From Ctenosaura bakeri (taxonomy: Eukaryota > Chordata > Lepidosauria > Squamata > Iguanidae), in contig CAOLHI010001312.1 in assembly GCA_948474755.1 (NCBI GenBank), positions 496,001 through 560,000 on the forward strand: DNA of 64,000 nucleotides. The letters are read 5' to 3'. Positions 9,522 to 20,842 of this stretch are shown piece after piece; position 1 is the first letter of the stretch; every line of letters begins with the position of its first letter. A program made the translations under genes and the position numbers. Under the pieces are notes generated by a model, which ran no database searches, was not told the DNA's origin, and saw only the letters and a list, made by a program, of their open reading frames with translations.

Positions 9522-10023
9522 AAAAAAAGGAGAGTTTCTCCCCCTTCCCGTTGAAGGTCGCTTTCAGGTCTCCCACATTTCTGAGTAACAGTGGCGCTGG
9601 CGTGTGCCCTGTTGGTTGCTGGGGCGGACCAGGGGTGCCTGCCGCCGAGACAGCCGCTCGTGGTTCTCCTCCTGGTGATCTCCCTGTCTGCGAGGGACGG
9701 ATGCGCATCTCGCGTAGCATGGTCTTGAGTTCGAGTATCTCCTCATCTTTTCTTTCCAGTTCGGTTTCCATTTGCTTTATCTCCTCCAAAAGGGATAGGT
9801 CTTTTGCTGATGTATCCCATCTAGCAGCCCTTCTGCGTTGTCTCAACGACGTATGTGGCTTTTCTCCCCAGACCCAGGTTTGGCCGCTTGTGGGGGTTTC
9901 CATAGCCTCGGTCAGGCGCAATTTTGTCTTGGTATCCAGGGGCACTTCAGTTTCTGTAGCTCCATCAGATTCTGCAGATCCTTGCTCTTCTTCAGTAATC
10001 GACTGGTCCATCAATTGGTGCAT
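9493..10023 (-). CDS. gag: gag, N-terminal segment (frame broken at 9520-9528)
   Basis: Starts with ATG at 10023, a few bases after the primer site, in an AAAAAATG context, and reads 176 residues. The first 70 residues are acidic and rich in E, T and S. A heptad-like coiled coil follows at about residues 75-115 (LLEEIKQMETELERKDEEIL), then a P/G-rich linker. The start of a gag capsid-type region (FNGKGEKLSFF) is near residue 160. The frame runs off at a T9 run (A9 at 9520-9528 on the plus strand), where one extra base moves the true continuation into another frame, so only about the first 165 residues (to 9529) belong to the real product. The overall plan matches gags of sushi-type elements, the source group of mammalian RTL genes; that relation is from family knowledge. 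Confidence 0.85.
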   Translation of the reverse strand: MHQLMDQSITEEEQGSAESDGATETEVPLDTKTKLRLTEAMETPTSGQTWVWGEKPHTSLRQRRRAARWDTSAKDLSLLEEIKQMETELERKDEEILELKTMLREMRIRPSQTGRSPGGEPRAAVSAAGTPGPPQQPTGHTPAPLLLRNVGDLKATFNGKGEKLSFFFDYGKQFHD

Positions 10024-10034
10024 TTTTTGAAAGG

Positions 10035-10048
10035 ATTCTCGAGCTTTC
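10035..10048 (-). other. Primer-binding site, self-priming type
   Basis: Directly after the 5' LTR the minus strand reads G then AAAGCTCGAGAAT. There is no TGG as expected for a tRNA primer site. The 13 bases are the exact reverse complement of ATTCTCGAGCTTT inside the LTR (10149 to 10137), near the probable RNA start. In Tf1 and sushi elements the transcript's own 5' end folds back onto such a site to prime minus-strand DNA. Confidence 0.85.
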
Positions 10049-10353
10049 TGTCAGGAACAGATTCACTCTTACACGGATCAACAAACTTAATAGAAGATTT
10101 ATTGTAACATAGTAAGGGATGCTGTCTTCAGACGTTAAAGCTCGAGAATGGAACGTTTTCCCCCACCTTACACTTTAACAGACAGTTTCTCCTAAGATAG
10201 TTGTAAAAGAACGAACGTCATCATGCCAAACGGTTCCTTTGAAATTCCAGCCAGAAGGAATGGTTGGCGCCTGGGAATAGCTAACAGCCTACTATCACTA
10301 TTTCCTCAGTCTACTGCTATCCTAAAACAATAAAACATGGAGGACTCCCGACA
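10049..10353 (-). repeat. 5' LTR of the gypsy element
   Basis: 305 bp. Read on the minus strand it starts TGTCGGGAGTCC and ends TTCCTGACA, giving short inverted ends TGTCGGG/CCTGACA. A TTAAAG box lies about 29 nt upstream of the probable transcript start near 10149. AATAAA lies about 46 nt downstream (10103 to 10098). This gives roughly U3 204 nt and R plus U5 101 nt. The start site is inferred from the primer complement and TTAAAG spacing. Confidence 0.96.
10137..10149 (-). promoter_or_regulatory. Predicted transcript start and self-primer within the 5' LTR
   Basis: The minus strand reads ATTCTCGAGCTTT, pairing perfectly over 13 nt with the site at 10047-10035. The TTAAAG box about 29 nt upstream is at the usual TATA distance, so the RNA 5' end probably lies at or within a few bases of 10149. 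The start itself is inferred. Confidence 0.7.
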
Positions 10354-10744
10354 AGTATAAACTAGGTAAGCTTATTCATGTACCTGCAATCTTCCAGCTA
10401 GGCCATTGTAATGCAGTCTGCATGGGGCAGTACTTGAAGATGTCTCAGAGCTATAATTAATGCAAAACCATGCAGCTACATTGTTGAATGGAAAAATAAT
10501 ATGGACACCATATAACACAGCTCTTAAAGGATTTGTCCTAGCTGTTGATGTGCTTCTGGTGTGAATTCAAGGTGCTTGTGATAAAGTCTAAAATGGGAAG
10601 ACATATATGGGGAGAAGGGTTCAACACTTGAAGGAATGTGTCTCCTAATATATACCTTCTTGAAGACTGAAGTCTGCTTAAGGGGCTCTCCTCAGTCTCC
10701 CACAGACTTTATGTGGTCAATACAGTTTGAGAAAACATGCAAGA

Positions 10745-10983
10745 AGGACTTTGCTGATGAACTGATTATTATTTTGCTGATGTATTGATTTATTCCAAAA
10801 TGTCCATGCATGTAGTTTTGACCCATTTGAATGTTTTTTATCTGTTTTATCTTGTTAAATTACTGAATAAGTTTTTGGTCTGTTTAGAATATTTTGATTG
10901 TTTAAAGTCCTTTAAACTGTTAATTTTACTAGCATGCCATCCTGATATTGGGTGGGGTAGAAATATTTTAAATAAGTAAATAA
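10745..10983 (+). repeat. LINE 3' UTR relic ending in a GGGTAGAAATATTTTAAATAAGTAA-like tail
   Basis: The end CATCCTGATATTGGGTGGGG then TAGAAATATTTTAAATAAG looks like the structured 3' end of CR1/L2-group LINEs in lizards. The reverse-complement counterpart is at 14755-14840. Confidence 0.4.
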
Positions 10984-11265
10984 CCTGTTTGGGTTGTTTG
11001 ACTTTTGCAACCAACTCCATTGGGAATCAAAGTCCTGTATGTTACAATTACACGGAGATGGCAACTGGTGAGACCTGCCCAACCTCTTGCAATTAACACA
11101 GTTGCTGCTGGGTGGTCAGCAATGATGGAATACCAGGGCACTACCCAATTGTTTTAATTCAGAAAGTCCCTTGTACCCTCTAATATTTGCCACTGAGTAT
11201 ACTGTCTTGCTGCCAGGATTTTGTGGTAAATTAGGATCACATTTAAAAAACCATTCTAGGGGGAT

Positions 11266-11308
11266 GGTTTAAATAAATAAATAAATAAAGTAAGTAAGTA
11301 AGTAAGTT
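11266..11308. repeat. (AAAT)n-(AAGT)n compound microsatellite
   Basis: AAATAAATAAAT passes into AAGTAAGTAAGT, as if one tetramer had mutated and then expanded. Confidence 0.85.
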
Positions 11309-11767
11309 TCTATGAGCAAAGGTCTTAGTTACAGTTTATCATTCTTTAATTTTATTTTTCCTAATGTCACTCCCCCCCCCAACAATTTTTTCACAATATA
11401 ATTAGGAAGGATATGTTATTTTTGTTTTACATACAGATGAATGACTGCAGCAAATTGAGATGTTTAGTACGTCCTTCACACTACTTGACCTGACCTAGGT
11501 CTGATCCTCATTTAGATGGCATAACAAAAATCCACTTAACAGATGCTCAGAAGATGTATTTTCATGGTTTTCAAGTCTCTGTGGTGCTAATTTGCTTATA
11601 CTGCTGTAACAAGAGGGAATAGCTCCAAAACGAAGCATGTGTAAGGAGTAAAAAGAAAAGAAAAGAAAATACTCATTCTGCATTAATCAGTTAGTAAGCT
11701 TATTAATTCTGACGCTGGGCACTCAACATTCATCCACCAATAATGTGTGCCAGGTGTTGTGAATGTC

Positions 11768-11805
11768 AAAAAAGAAAGAAAGAAAGAAAGAGAAAAGAAA
11801 AGAGC
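11768..11805. repeat. (AAAG)n-rich microsatellite
   Basis: AAAGAAAGAAAG units followed by AAAAG units; another AAAAG array is at about 11650-11668. Confidence 0.8.
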
Positions 11806-13504
11806 AATGCTTATTTGGGCAGACATTTTTGGAGGTTAGCTAACAGCTCTGAAACAGGACAACCAAACAGAACCTCTGGATTCATGCAATATACATTTTA
11901 ATACTGTATGAAAATGCCGGGATTTGAGGGCATATTTCTATTGGATCCTACTAATTCTGCCAGAGTTTATCTCTCTGCTCCCTTGCAGCCCTTATGCTTC
12001 CCAAAACCTGCTCCAAATGGACAGAAAATCCTCAGGAGCAGGATTTCTGTGCCATGGAAGGCTGTAGCAACAGGGGAGGAAAGCCCCAGTTCTGTTGGCA
12101 TTGGAAGTTAACCACTGGAAACAGAAATATACCACAGATCTTGGCTGAGAGATAGGGAAGTATTTGCAAGAAACTTTCAGGGATTATGAGGCTTTAAGGG
12201 GCTTAGATAAATTCACTGAGCATAAGAACACAAGTGGTTATTACCCATGATAGTTCCAAGCACAATCTCAAATTCCAAGTCTGCTCACTGGAGGGATTAG
12301 GATGTTGTGTAAGTTTCCCTCTATTTGCAGACTGCAGCTGCTGAGGGGTGTTTGTGTCCATGGTAGAGGCATTTGAAAGGTTATTAATGAAGGGATCTAC
12401 ATCTGACAGTGTTCAAATGCATGGTTGCTAGCAGTAGGGCCTGAAATGTTCTTTAGAGAGATCAGAGGTGGGCTTTAGATCCAACATATCCAGCCTTCCA
12501 ATCCATTAGTATTGGACTGGAGCACATATCTGCTGAAACCTTCTATGAAGAAGTAGAATTTATGAGAAAGAAGTTGTGAAGGATCATACTCCATCTCTTA
12601 TCCTGGCTGCTTGTTTTCAACTCTGGATGCCACTGTGGCCTTGCAACAGGTATCTCCATCAAATCAATTTAGGATTGCTTTGTAAAAGAAAATTTCATAC
12701 TCAGAATCACTGTTCTTCTCCAGGTTTCAATTGTTGTGGGCATAAAGGAGAGGAATTGTTTCATTCCTGCCTTCCTTGCAAGTTTCCTAAAAGCATTTGG
12801 CTCCCATGTGTTGGGAACAATGATACTGAATTAGATGGACCCTTGTCCTCATCCAGCAGAACTCATCATTTCCCCCCCTTATGTTATACATTATTTCTGC
12901 TGGGTCATTAAAACATAAGGACTTCTTTTGAAATGGAAAAAAAAGCCTGCTGATAATACCCATAGATGCTGAATGATTGAAATGTTCTTTAGCAGCAGCA
13001 AAGGCAATCCTTGAAATATTGATTTAGCAGTATGCAAGATGTACTGAAGTCTGGCAGTCCTGCTCATCATTCAACTCCCCTTCATAATCCCAAATACATT
13101 ATTGGAAGAATTTATACTGAGATCATAGCCCCTGCAATCAAAGGACAATATGTGAGTGACGAGGGGAAGGAAGAGGGTGGGTGAAAGAAAGTATTCAGTG
13201 TAGAATTCAAGTGTAGGATCTCATGATCTGACTCAGTCTGAAAGTGAATTTTGGCAGGCAGAATCACTTCAGTTTCTTCTTTGCTCCAGAACCCAAGAAC
13301 CCATTCAGGAATGGATTTTCTTTAATAACAGCCTGTTAACAGGGAGAAGCCTTCAAGGTTTTTATAGGTGTTTCATGGATGAAGAAATCCTTTAGGCTGC
13401 AGGATTCAGCTACATGAAATGAATGCTTCAACAACAGAGAAGGGGAGAAATTTGTTGCATATTTTAATGACAGTCTTTTTTTTTTTTTTTTTGTATATAC
13501 AACC

Positions 13505-13705
13505 ATAGCTTTGATGCCATTTTAACTGCCATAGCTACATTGTCTAGAATCCCGGGATTTGTTGTTTTCTGAGGTTTAGAATTTTGTACCAGAGGGTTCC
13601 AGTGCATCACCAGACCACAAATGCCAGGGTTCTGTAGGATGGAATCATGGCAGTTAAAGTGGTATCAAAGTGTTATGATTGCCTAGTGTGAAAGACACCT
13701 TCATA
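13505..13705. mobile_element. Inverted-repeat MITE, ACTTTGATACC family
   Basis: GCTTTGATGCCATTTTAACTGCCAT on the left pairs with ATGGCAGTTAAAGTGGTATCAAAG on the right. The middle has the GAATCCCGGGATTTG core. Confidence 0.65.
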
Positions 13706-14193
13706 ATCACTCTCTGAACTTTAAGCAGAATAAAAATACAGTTATCCTTTGGTTAGGACATTCTGCTGAATTTTACAAATCCATTCAACTAAAAACAAAA
13801 ATTCAAAATGCACACTTTACAAGTTATGTAGAAAGTAGCCTACAATAATATTTCATGGAAAATGGCATGGAAAAGACATATATTAAAAGAAAGTGCTTGC
13901 TTGGAGTCTCCCATAGGAGCCTGCCTGTGTATTAATTAAGTTCCTCAGGGATGCTGTTCTGTTGGCAATGTGAGATAAAATTTCATTAGTGCTTTCTTGC
14001 AAGCATTGGAACACGTTAGAAAGGGAGACAAGGTTGGTCTTCTCTATGTTGCTTTTCATCCAAAGGGAAAATCCTTTTTTATTCATCCTTTTATTAAATG
14101 CCATTGGTATTTAGACTTGGTAGTGGTTGGTTAACTATTTGTATGCAGCTGTGTCTTCCTTGATATATTTTTAATTGTTTCTAATTTGTGACA

Positions 14194-14432
14194 GGCAGCA
14201 TGATATAGTGGTTTAGGAGTTAGAATCTGGGAGACCATTCATAGAGATCAGGGTTTGAATCCCCGTTTAGCCCTGGAAACCTACTTGGTGATCTTGGGCA
14301 AGTCACAGTCTATCAGTCTAAGAGGAAGGCAATGACAAAACCCCTATGAATAAATCTTCCAAGAAAATTCTACAATACGTTCACCTTAGGCCCACCATAA
14401 ATCAGAAATGACCTGAAAGTATACAACAACAA
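14194..14432 (+). repeat. tRNA-derived SINE
   Basis: A-box side ATATAGTGGTTTAGGAGTTAG, B-box GGGTTTGAATCCC, the GTGATCTTGGGCAAGTCAC block and a CACCATAAATCAGAAATGACCTGAAAG..ACAACAAC tail. Confidence 0.85.
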
Positions 14433-14754
14433 TCTGTTTGTGTTTCATTTTTCTTAGTAATTGAATTTTATTACTATTGGCCACCTAGGATGCCAATTTC
14501 TTTATTTTTATTTTTTTTTTTTTTTATGGAAATGTGTGCCATTATTCATTTAAAGGAATATACAGATGTTAGAGAAAATGATAGATGCACACATTAATTT
14601 TCATGTGGAATTTAAAGTAATTGCAAAATGATGTAGAAATAGGATGGAATAAATTTATACTTGAAAAAAATGTGAACTTTATAGAAAGTGAATCAGATTT
14701 CACAATTCATAACCAACAATCTTATTGTGCTTACTTAGAAACTCCTTGATGATA

Positions 14755-14840
14755 AGAATTTGATTATTTGTTCATTTAATTTATATCCCATCTTTCTCCT
14801 TGCTCAGGACTCAAGGCAGCTTACATCCAATTAAAACAAT
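14755..14840 (-). repeat. LINE 3' end relic
   Basis: The minus strand reads TGCCTTGAGTCCTGAGCAAGG then GATGGGATATAAATTAAATGAA, the same 3'-end type as at 10929-10983. Confidence 0.45.
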
Positions 14841-14849
14841 GTGTATTAA

Positions 14850-14975
14850 TGTATGTGCCTTCAAATTGCCCATGCACTTATAGCAATCCCATGGATTTCA
14901 CAGTGTTTTAGGCAAAGAATACTCGGAGGTGGTTTTGCCATTTCCTTCCTCTGAATTATAGAGTACAGCACCTGA
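14850..14975 (-). repeat. SINE 3' half
   Basis: Reverse-complement tail and AAGGAAATGGCAAAACCACC block of the local SINE family; the tRNA head is missing. Confidence 0.6.
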
Positions 14976-14984
14976 TATTTATTG

Positions 14985-15232
14985 TTTGTTGTTCTCATTG
15001 TGTGTATTCAAGCTGTTTCTGACTTATGGCAACCTTAAGGTAAACCTATTGTGTTTTTTTTGGGGGGGGAAGGGTCAAGAATTGTTCAGAGGGGGTTTGC
15101 TTTTGCCTTGAGGCTAAGAGAGAGGGACTTGTGCAAGCTCATCTAATGGGTTTCCATGGCTGAGCAGAGATTTGAATCCTGGTATCCAGAGTCAGTGTCC
15201 AATGATCAAACATCTATACTACAGTGGTTCTA
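14985..15232 (-). repeat. tRNA-derived SINE
   Basis: Reverse complement of the family, with GACTTATGGCAACCTTAAGG, a GGGTTTGCTTTTGCC block and the B-box region GATTTGAATCC. Older copy. Confidence 0.75.
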
Positions 15233-15239
15233 CCTTCAT

Positions 15240-17687
15240 TGTACTGTTAAAAAGAAAAAGAACTATTTGAATAAATGTTTTTAAAAAAAATAAACAATTC
15301 TGCTAAAAAACACAAAGTTAGAAGAGTTAAAATAGTAAAAAACACATTTAAAACATAATTTAAAAGATAAAAGCACATCCCCCAGTCTGGATTCTGCCAG
15401 CCGCTCCCCACTTGGTGGCGATACTAAATGGTGCTAAAGTGATCTATGAAATGAATGAAATGGGGTTTGTTGGAGATTTCTGAAAACTGCATAAGAAACT
15501 CAGAGAACTATGCTGTCTGAAACACAGCTGGATACTGATATGCCTATTAATCTAAGAAGTGAAATTCATTGCAAATGTGGACAATATGAAATTCTCCCTA
15601 TCACTAAATGATGAAACAGCTGCTGGACGGTGACATCACTTTAGCCAACTTCTCCTTTAAAATTCCTCATTGTTAGACTATGAGATGAAAGATGCAAAGT
15701 CAAAGAAACCAAGGCACATGAAAAGTTAGCCAGCTACTCCTTTTCAATAAGCAGACACCCACATTGATGAGTCAGTATTTTCTTTCCACATTCCTCTTCT
15801 ATAGTGAATAACAACAGTGCATATCTAAACTCCAGCATCATTGGTGGAAAGAAAAGGCAGAAGTGGTTGGCTTGGTTTCCATGTCAACATTGGCATCAGA
15901 GTGCAAACCAGATCCTGAAACCATTTGGTTAGGTACTAATTGCCATCTTGAGGTACTTACACCACTAGCAGCAAAATTAGCAGACTGCTTAAGGTGACAC
16001 ACTGAACAAAGTGGTATAAATGCCAAAAGTTCTGAGGCTTAGTAGAGATTTTAAGATGGATTTTCCATAGCCATAAAAAAACATTATCTGGTATATGCAT
16101 CAAAACTTGGAGAAGTTGTGGTTTTATATTACAACTGCCAGAATTCCCCAGTCAAAGAGGATATTTGGAGACCTGTAGTCTAAAGAGTAGAGACCCAGCA
16201 CAGTGTAGTGGTTTTAGCATTGGACTATGAACCTAGAGACCAGGTTACAATTCCCCTCTCAGACATGGAAACTCCTTGGGTGACCTTGGGCACATCATAC
16301 ATTCTCAGTCCCAGAAAACTCATTGACAGGTTTGCCTTAAGATCACCATAAGTTGGAAATAACTTGAGGGCACTCAACAACAACAATCCAAAAAGTAACT
16401 TTTCAATGTTGCCAGTGAGTAAGCAGAATGAAGCACTATATTCATCCTTGAGCTGTGACTGCATCTGTGCTTTTGTACGTGAGTAACTATTAAGAGCAAC
16501 ACCTGAAATCTATCCAATCTGCTCGTTGTTATTAGAGGTTTCTTGAACGTTAGTATTCTGAAGGAAAGTGGTGTCTACAACACTTCTCCTCTTCCTCCTT
16601 CTATGACTAGGTTCCTGCCATCTATTGTGAAGCAGTGTCATCTAAGTTATCCCAGACTACATCATGGTTATTTGAAGGAGTACAAATTATCTCACTCTTC
16701 CTATCATTTCTAGGTGGCCACTGCAGAGATCAATGATCTAGCATATAGTTTTTTTTGTAGTATTACATAGCATATGCAGGGGAATTGATGTCCTTGTGTA
16801 TATTATTGGGAGAAGGAAAGAGAAAATCAATGGTGTGTTAGAGAAGGTTCATGTGAGAGAAAGACAATTTGGGATGAAGCATCAATTAGGAACAGAGAGC
16901 ATCACTCATCCAAAGTTGCTCCAGAAAAGAAAAGAAGCAGTATCTTTCCTTTCTCTTGACCTCTGGGGGAAAAAATCTATAACTCAATGGGAGCTTAACT
17001 AAAAGAAGATTTGCCACAGGGATGTTGAAAAGAGAAGGAGAATGTAGAGTTAAAGAGCTTGCCATTATGTGATCATGTTTATGAGTTTCAGCCTCAGAAG
17101 AGGAAAGTTCTGTGCAACCACTTTCTTTTTTAAGAAAAAGTGTGGTTAAGTCTTTTGAACAGTTCCAAAGTTCAAAAAAGTTTTACAGTTGGCTCTAGTT
17201 TTTCATGGATTAAACAAGAAAAAGAGGCTTGCAGAGCTGTTGTAGTGATACTGCTCATAAACATAACAGAGGTTGGTTTTATTCTCATGCTATCATAGAC
17301 TCAGAAGAAAAAATAGACTTGAAAGCTTTACCATTTCAGGAATGGGTAAAGACTAAGACCTACGATGTCCTCAAGATCCATGGTTATGACAAAAGGAAAT
17401 ATGAGAAAAGTTGGGATAAATATGAGAAAAGACCTGAGAAAAGTTTTGGTTTGTTTTTGTGGGAGAGACAATGGTGAGAATAGGGAAGGAAAGATATGAA
17501 TGCTAATAGTAATGAAAATGGAATAAGCCACAAACCAGGAGTGTGGATGAACTGTGGAACCTGTGCACTTTAAGCTAATGTTGCAATTAACAGTATTTCT
17601 TCCCCACTTCGCAAATGATTGGTGGGCCACAAACTTAGGAATATTTGGCACACATTAGTATAAGCAAAGGATGATAACTGGGACTCA
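15240..17687. other. Unassigned DNA apart from one SINE
   Basis: No coding block seen. The frame near 17229-17477 has no recognisable domain. Confidence 0.45.
16192..16389 (+). repeat. tRNA-derived SINE with internal deletion
   Basis: Head GCACAGTGTAGTGGTTTTAG, the GGTGACCTTGGGCAC block and the tail CACCATAAGTTGGAAATAACTTGAGGGCACTCAACAACAAC. The middle GGCAAACC block is missing. Confidence 0.8.
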
Positions 17688-17889
17688 GGCCATTTCCATA
17701 CTACACTGTAATAGTTCTCTTATTCCACTTTCAACAGCCTGTGAAATTCTGGGATTTGTAGTTTACTGAGGCCAAAGAACTCTTTGGCTGAGAATTCTAA
17801 ATGCCCCTCCCTAAACTCCAAACCCCAGGATTCCATAGGATGTTGAAAGTGGAATAATAGCACTATAATGGTGTAGTGAGGAAATGGCC
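17688..17889. mobile_element. Inverted-repeat MITE, GGAATCC core family
   Basis: Ends GGCCATTTCC and GGAAATGGCC are perfect over 10 bp. The arms carry TTATTCCACTTTCAACA and its complement. The target duplication is not clear. Confidence 0.75.
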
Positions 17890-18077
17890 TTGGTCTGAAG
17901 GTGGTGGCAGTAGACACATTTGTTAATGCCCAGCTTTAATAAAATTAACAAGACACAAAGTTGTGTGTGTGCAGGGGGAGTCCGGGTGACAAACAGGCAA
18001 AAGACCCCAACCATTCTTTTTCTCACAGGTATTTCTTGGCACCCCATCCCACATGGCACATTTCTTTTAGAGTGCAT

Positions 18078-18262
18078 CAGCACTCTAGAGTACTTTGATG
18101 CCACTTTAAGCTGACATGGTACCATCCTACAGGATCCTGGAACTTAAAGTTTGATGAAAGCTGCTAGAGAACTCTAGTCTGGTCCTCTGAACTAGTAGCT
18201 GAGTACTCTGACAGAGAATTCTGAATTCCCCACTAAAAGATAAACTCCAGAATAATCAAGGT
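18078..18262. mobile_element. Old inverted-repeat MITE, ACTTTGATACC family
   Basis: TACTTTGATGCCACTTTAAGCTGACATGG and the CCATCCTACAGGATCCTGG core are recognisable; the right arm is worn. Confidence 0.45.
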
Positions 18263-19233
18263 TGTTCAATTGGTATCAAACCGCAATAACTGTGCAATGT
18301 AGTTACATTCTTAAGACTATCTCAGTTCTGTGGTGCATTGTATTAATCTGATACCATTTGATCACCATGGCCCTTTTTATGGAATATTGAAATTAGTAGT
18401 TTGGTGATAGTTCATATTCTTTAGTCCAGTCTCCCATCCTCACTTCTTCGGAAGAAAATTCGGAATACTTCAAAAAACTTCAGATCTGAAGATTCCATAG
18501 GAAGCAGCCCTGGTGGCTTGAAGTCTTATCAACATATTATGTTCATTGTGTGCTATTGGTGTCCAACTGAAGGAAAACTGAGCTTGACCAATAAGACTGC
18601 AGGTTTATCTACCACGTCTTGGTAAGAGTTCTAGATTAGAAGTTAAGGATCAGGGATTTTCTGGGATATGGTGAGGTAAAAGAGACATCATTTTATATTT
18701 GACCAAACTTTCTCTATGTATTCTCTATGTTTTCTTTGAAGGCAGTGATTTACTGAATACATTTGTCATTACTATTACATATCTTTCTACTATTTTAAAT
18801 TCCTTTTTTCCCCTATTTTTGATGTTGTTTTATAAAACATGCAGTGACAAATGTTAACATTCATTTTCTTCAGTCCACTGTGGGTATTTTAAAAATCCTT
18901 CATTATAGCCACTCTTAGCATTCTCAAATGGCAGAAGCACAGCTAAAGCTGAGAGGCTGATGTGGCTTGTCTAAGACCAGCCAGCAGATTTAAGGGTGAA
19001 GAGAGATTCTGACTAGGTACTCCCCAGCTCATTGATTGCTCACATTATTACTGAGGGTCAGTGCTTTTGTTGGTGTTGCTTTTCCCCACATTTTTTTTTT
19101 CTGAATAGTGAGTTTTCCACATCAGATTTACAAATTGGGCAAGTTCTCATCCAAACATAAACTGAACAAAATTCTCACCTGTCTCATCATGGTCAACATG
19201 ACCATTAATATAACTCAAGAAGTGAAAAAATGA

Positions 19234-19592
19234 AATCATAGAACCACAGAGGTGAAGGTGATACCAAGGGCCAGCCAGTCCAATGCCCTCTCAGTTCACA
19301 AGTCCTCTGCTAAATTGTCCCTGAAAGGTAGATTTCTAACCTATGTTTAGAAATCTCCAATGAAGGAAGGGTCATCTTCTGGTATAATCTGTTGCACTGC
19401 TGAACAGTACTTAACATGAGGGAGTTCTTCATAATGTTTAGTCAGCATCTCCTTCATTAAATATACTTCAGTTCCTGTTTTCTGGAGCAACAGAAAACAG
19501 CATTGCTCCATCTTCCATGTTACAACCCTCTAGATATTTGAAAATGTCCACCACATGACCTTTCAGTATTCTTTTTGCTAACCTAAACAGAC
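19234..19592 (-). repeat. Old CR1 LINE 3' fragment
   Basis: Reverse-complement CR1 hallmarks are recognisable: AATCATAGAACCACAGAGG, CCAGTCCAATGCCC, ACAACCCTCTAGATATTTGAAAATG and ACCTTTCAGTATTC. It is strongly diverged. Confidence 0.65.
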
Positions 19593-19654
19593 CTCAACCA
19601 ATGTAAACAGGAATTAACAAACTTATCTTTTCTTTGGGGTCCATTCACACAATA

Positions 19655-19815
19655 GAATTCTAACACTGTTATTCTATTTTAGCTGCTATGTTCCATCCTA
19701 CGGAATCCTGGGGTTTGTAGTTTGGTGAGGTGCTATAGTGCTCTGGCTGAGAATTCTAAATTCCCCTCTTTAAACTGCCAGTTCCAGGACTCCATAGGTT
19801 GGAACCCCAACAATT
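19655..19815. mobile_element. Old GGAATCC-core MITE fragment
   Basis: Contains CTACGGAATCCTGGGGTTTGTAGTTTGG and, further on, GAGAATTCTAAATTCCCCTC as in 17688-17889. The ends are lost. Confidence 0.5.
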
Positions 19816-20803
19816 ACCTTAATCACCAAGTTATCTCTTGTCCTCCTTCAATTTCTCTTATCCATTTTCTTTTTACTTGTTTGTGATGTGCATCTCTCTA
19901 ATGTAGTTCAGGGAAATTATAATTCCCTTCAGTGTCAGAACAAATACACAATCAGTTCAACAAATACCAGGAGTAAGAGAAAGAAAAAAAATCCCACAAA
20001 AGAACAGACAAGTTTTGTGGTTTTGTGGTTTCAGAAACAGACATGGTTTTCTAGTGCATGAGTCAAACCACAGAAGGAAGTGGATGCTACCATAGTACCC
20101 CATTTGTTGTGGCACTGTAGAGAAGCCATTAAATTAAAATTTGACTCTGGCATTTGTATATGCAGTAAGGATATAACTTTTGCTATTACATAGTGTTAAC
20201 ACTAAGCAGTACACAAGACTTTCTCATATCTTCACTGTCCAAAGAGCTGCTTGCACAAATACTTTCTTGTTTGTTTGTGTGAACTCATCAAGTGTTGCAT
20301 CAGTTAAATCAGCACTTCTGACAAAATACACAAAAGGAGGGACTTGGCTTCATTATATCCAAATCCTGATCAGAACATATTAATATTTATTCTGGAGTTT
20401 TGCTGTCCTATTAGCTAAGCTGCTTTGAGTCTCCCATATACAAATAAAGCATCCCAAACTATCCATATTCCCACAGTATTTCAGTCATTTTGCACCATCC
20501 TTCATCATTTTAGACCACAATCCTTCCAGTCCAAAGTTTCTTCAATCCAGTTTGAGAGAAAGACATTACATGGCAAGTGTGTTTCAAACTACAGTACTTA
20601 CAATGCTGTGCTAAAGTGAACATCTACAACAGGGTAGGCAAAATCCAGACCAGGGGCTACATGCAGCCCAGTGCTATTTTTGCAGTCCTCAGCATTGTCA
20701 GACTATTTCTGCCTCCCAAAATGGGTATTGTTTTTCCTGAAAGATTCTATGAATGGTAATTTACTTTTAGATAGGTTGCAACTGCCCATCCCCTGATCCA
20801 GAA

Positions 20804-20842
20804 TAAACACACACACACACACACCCCTCTCACACACACATG
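20804..20842. repeat. (CA)n microsatellite
   Basis: CA repeats interrupted by CCCTCT. Confidence 0.85.

Larger units (their letters stand above)
5132..10353 (-). mobile_element. Full-length young Ty3/gypsy LTR retrotransposon (sushi/Tf1-like, self-priming)
   Basis: The 5222-bp element lies on the minus strand and is flanked by the perfect 5-bp duplication AGTAT (5127-5131 and 10354-10358). Its two LTRs are identical apart from one base at one edge. Between them, in transcription order, come a self-complementary primer site, gag with a coiled coil, a capsid-like region and a CCHC knuckle, then protease, reverse transcriptase, RNase H, integrase and a polypurine tract. Integrase after RNase H is the Ty3/gypsy order. 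CpG is well kept inside the element while the flanks are CpG-poor, which also argues for recent arrival. The frame is broken by four single-base length changes. Compared with sushi/Tf1 elements it lacks a visible chromodomain. The 5-bp duplication, RT motif YLDDILIY and the primer arrangement make the class secure; the subfamily is inferred. Confidence 0.96.
10359..13504. other. Unassigned DNA with a LINE tail and microsatellites
   Basis: Apart from 10745-10983 and the simple repeats at 11266-11805, I see nothing certain. 12790-12870 (GAATTAGATGGACCCTTG..CATCCAGCAG) looks like a worn LINE 3' end. Confidence 0.4.

Noticed and set aside
9520..9528. Programmed -1 ribosomal frameshift at the T9 run in gag
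   Set aside because: The downstream gag frame is +1 relative to the upstream one, not -1, and the break falls in the middle of the capsid-like region, where no gag is normally split.
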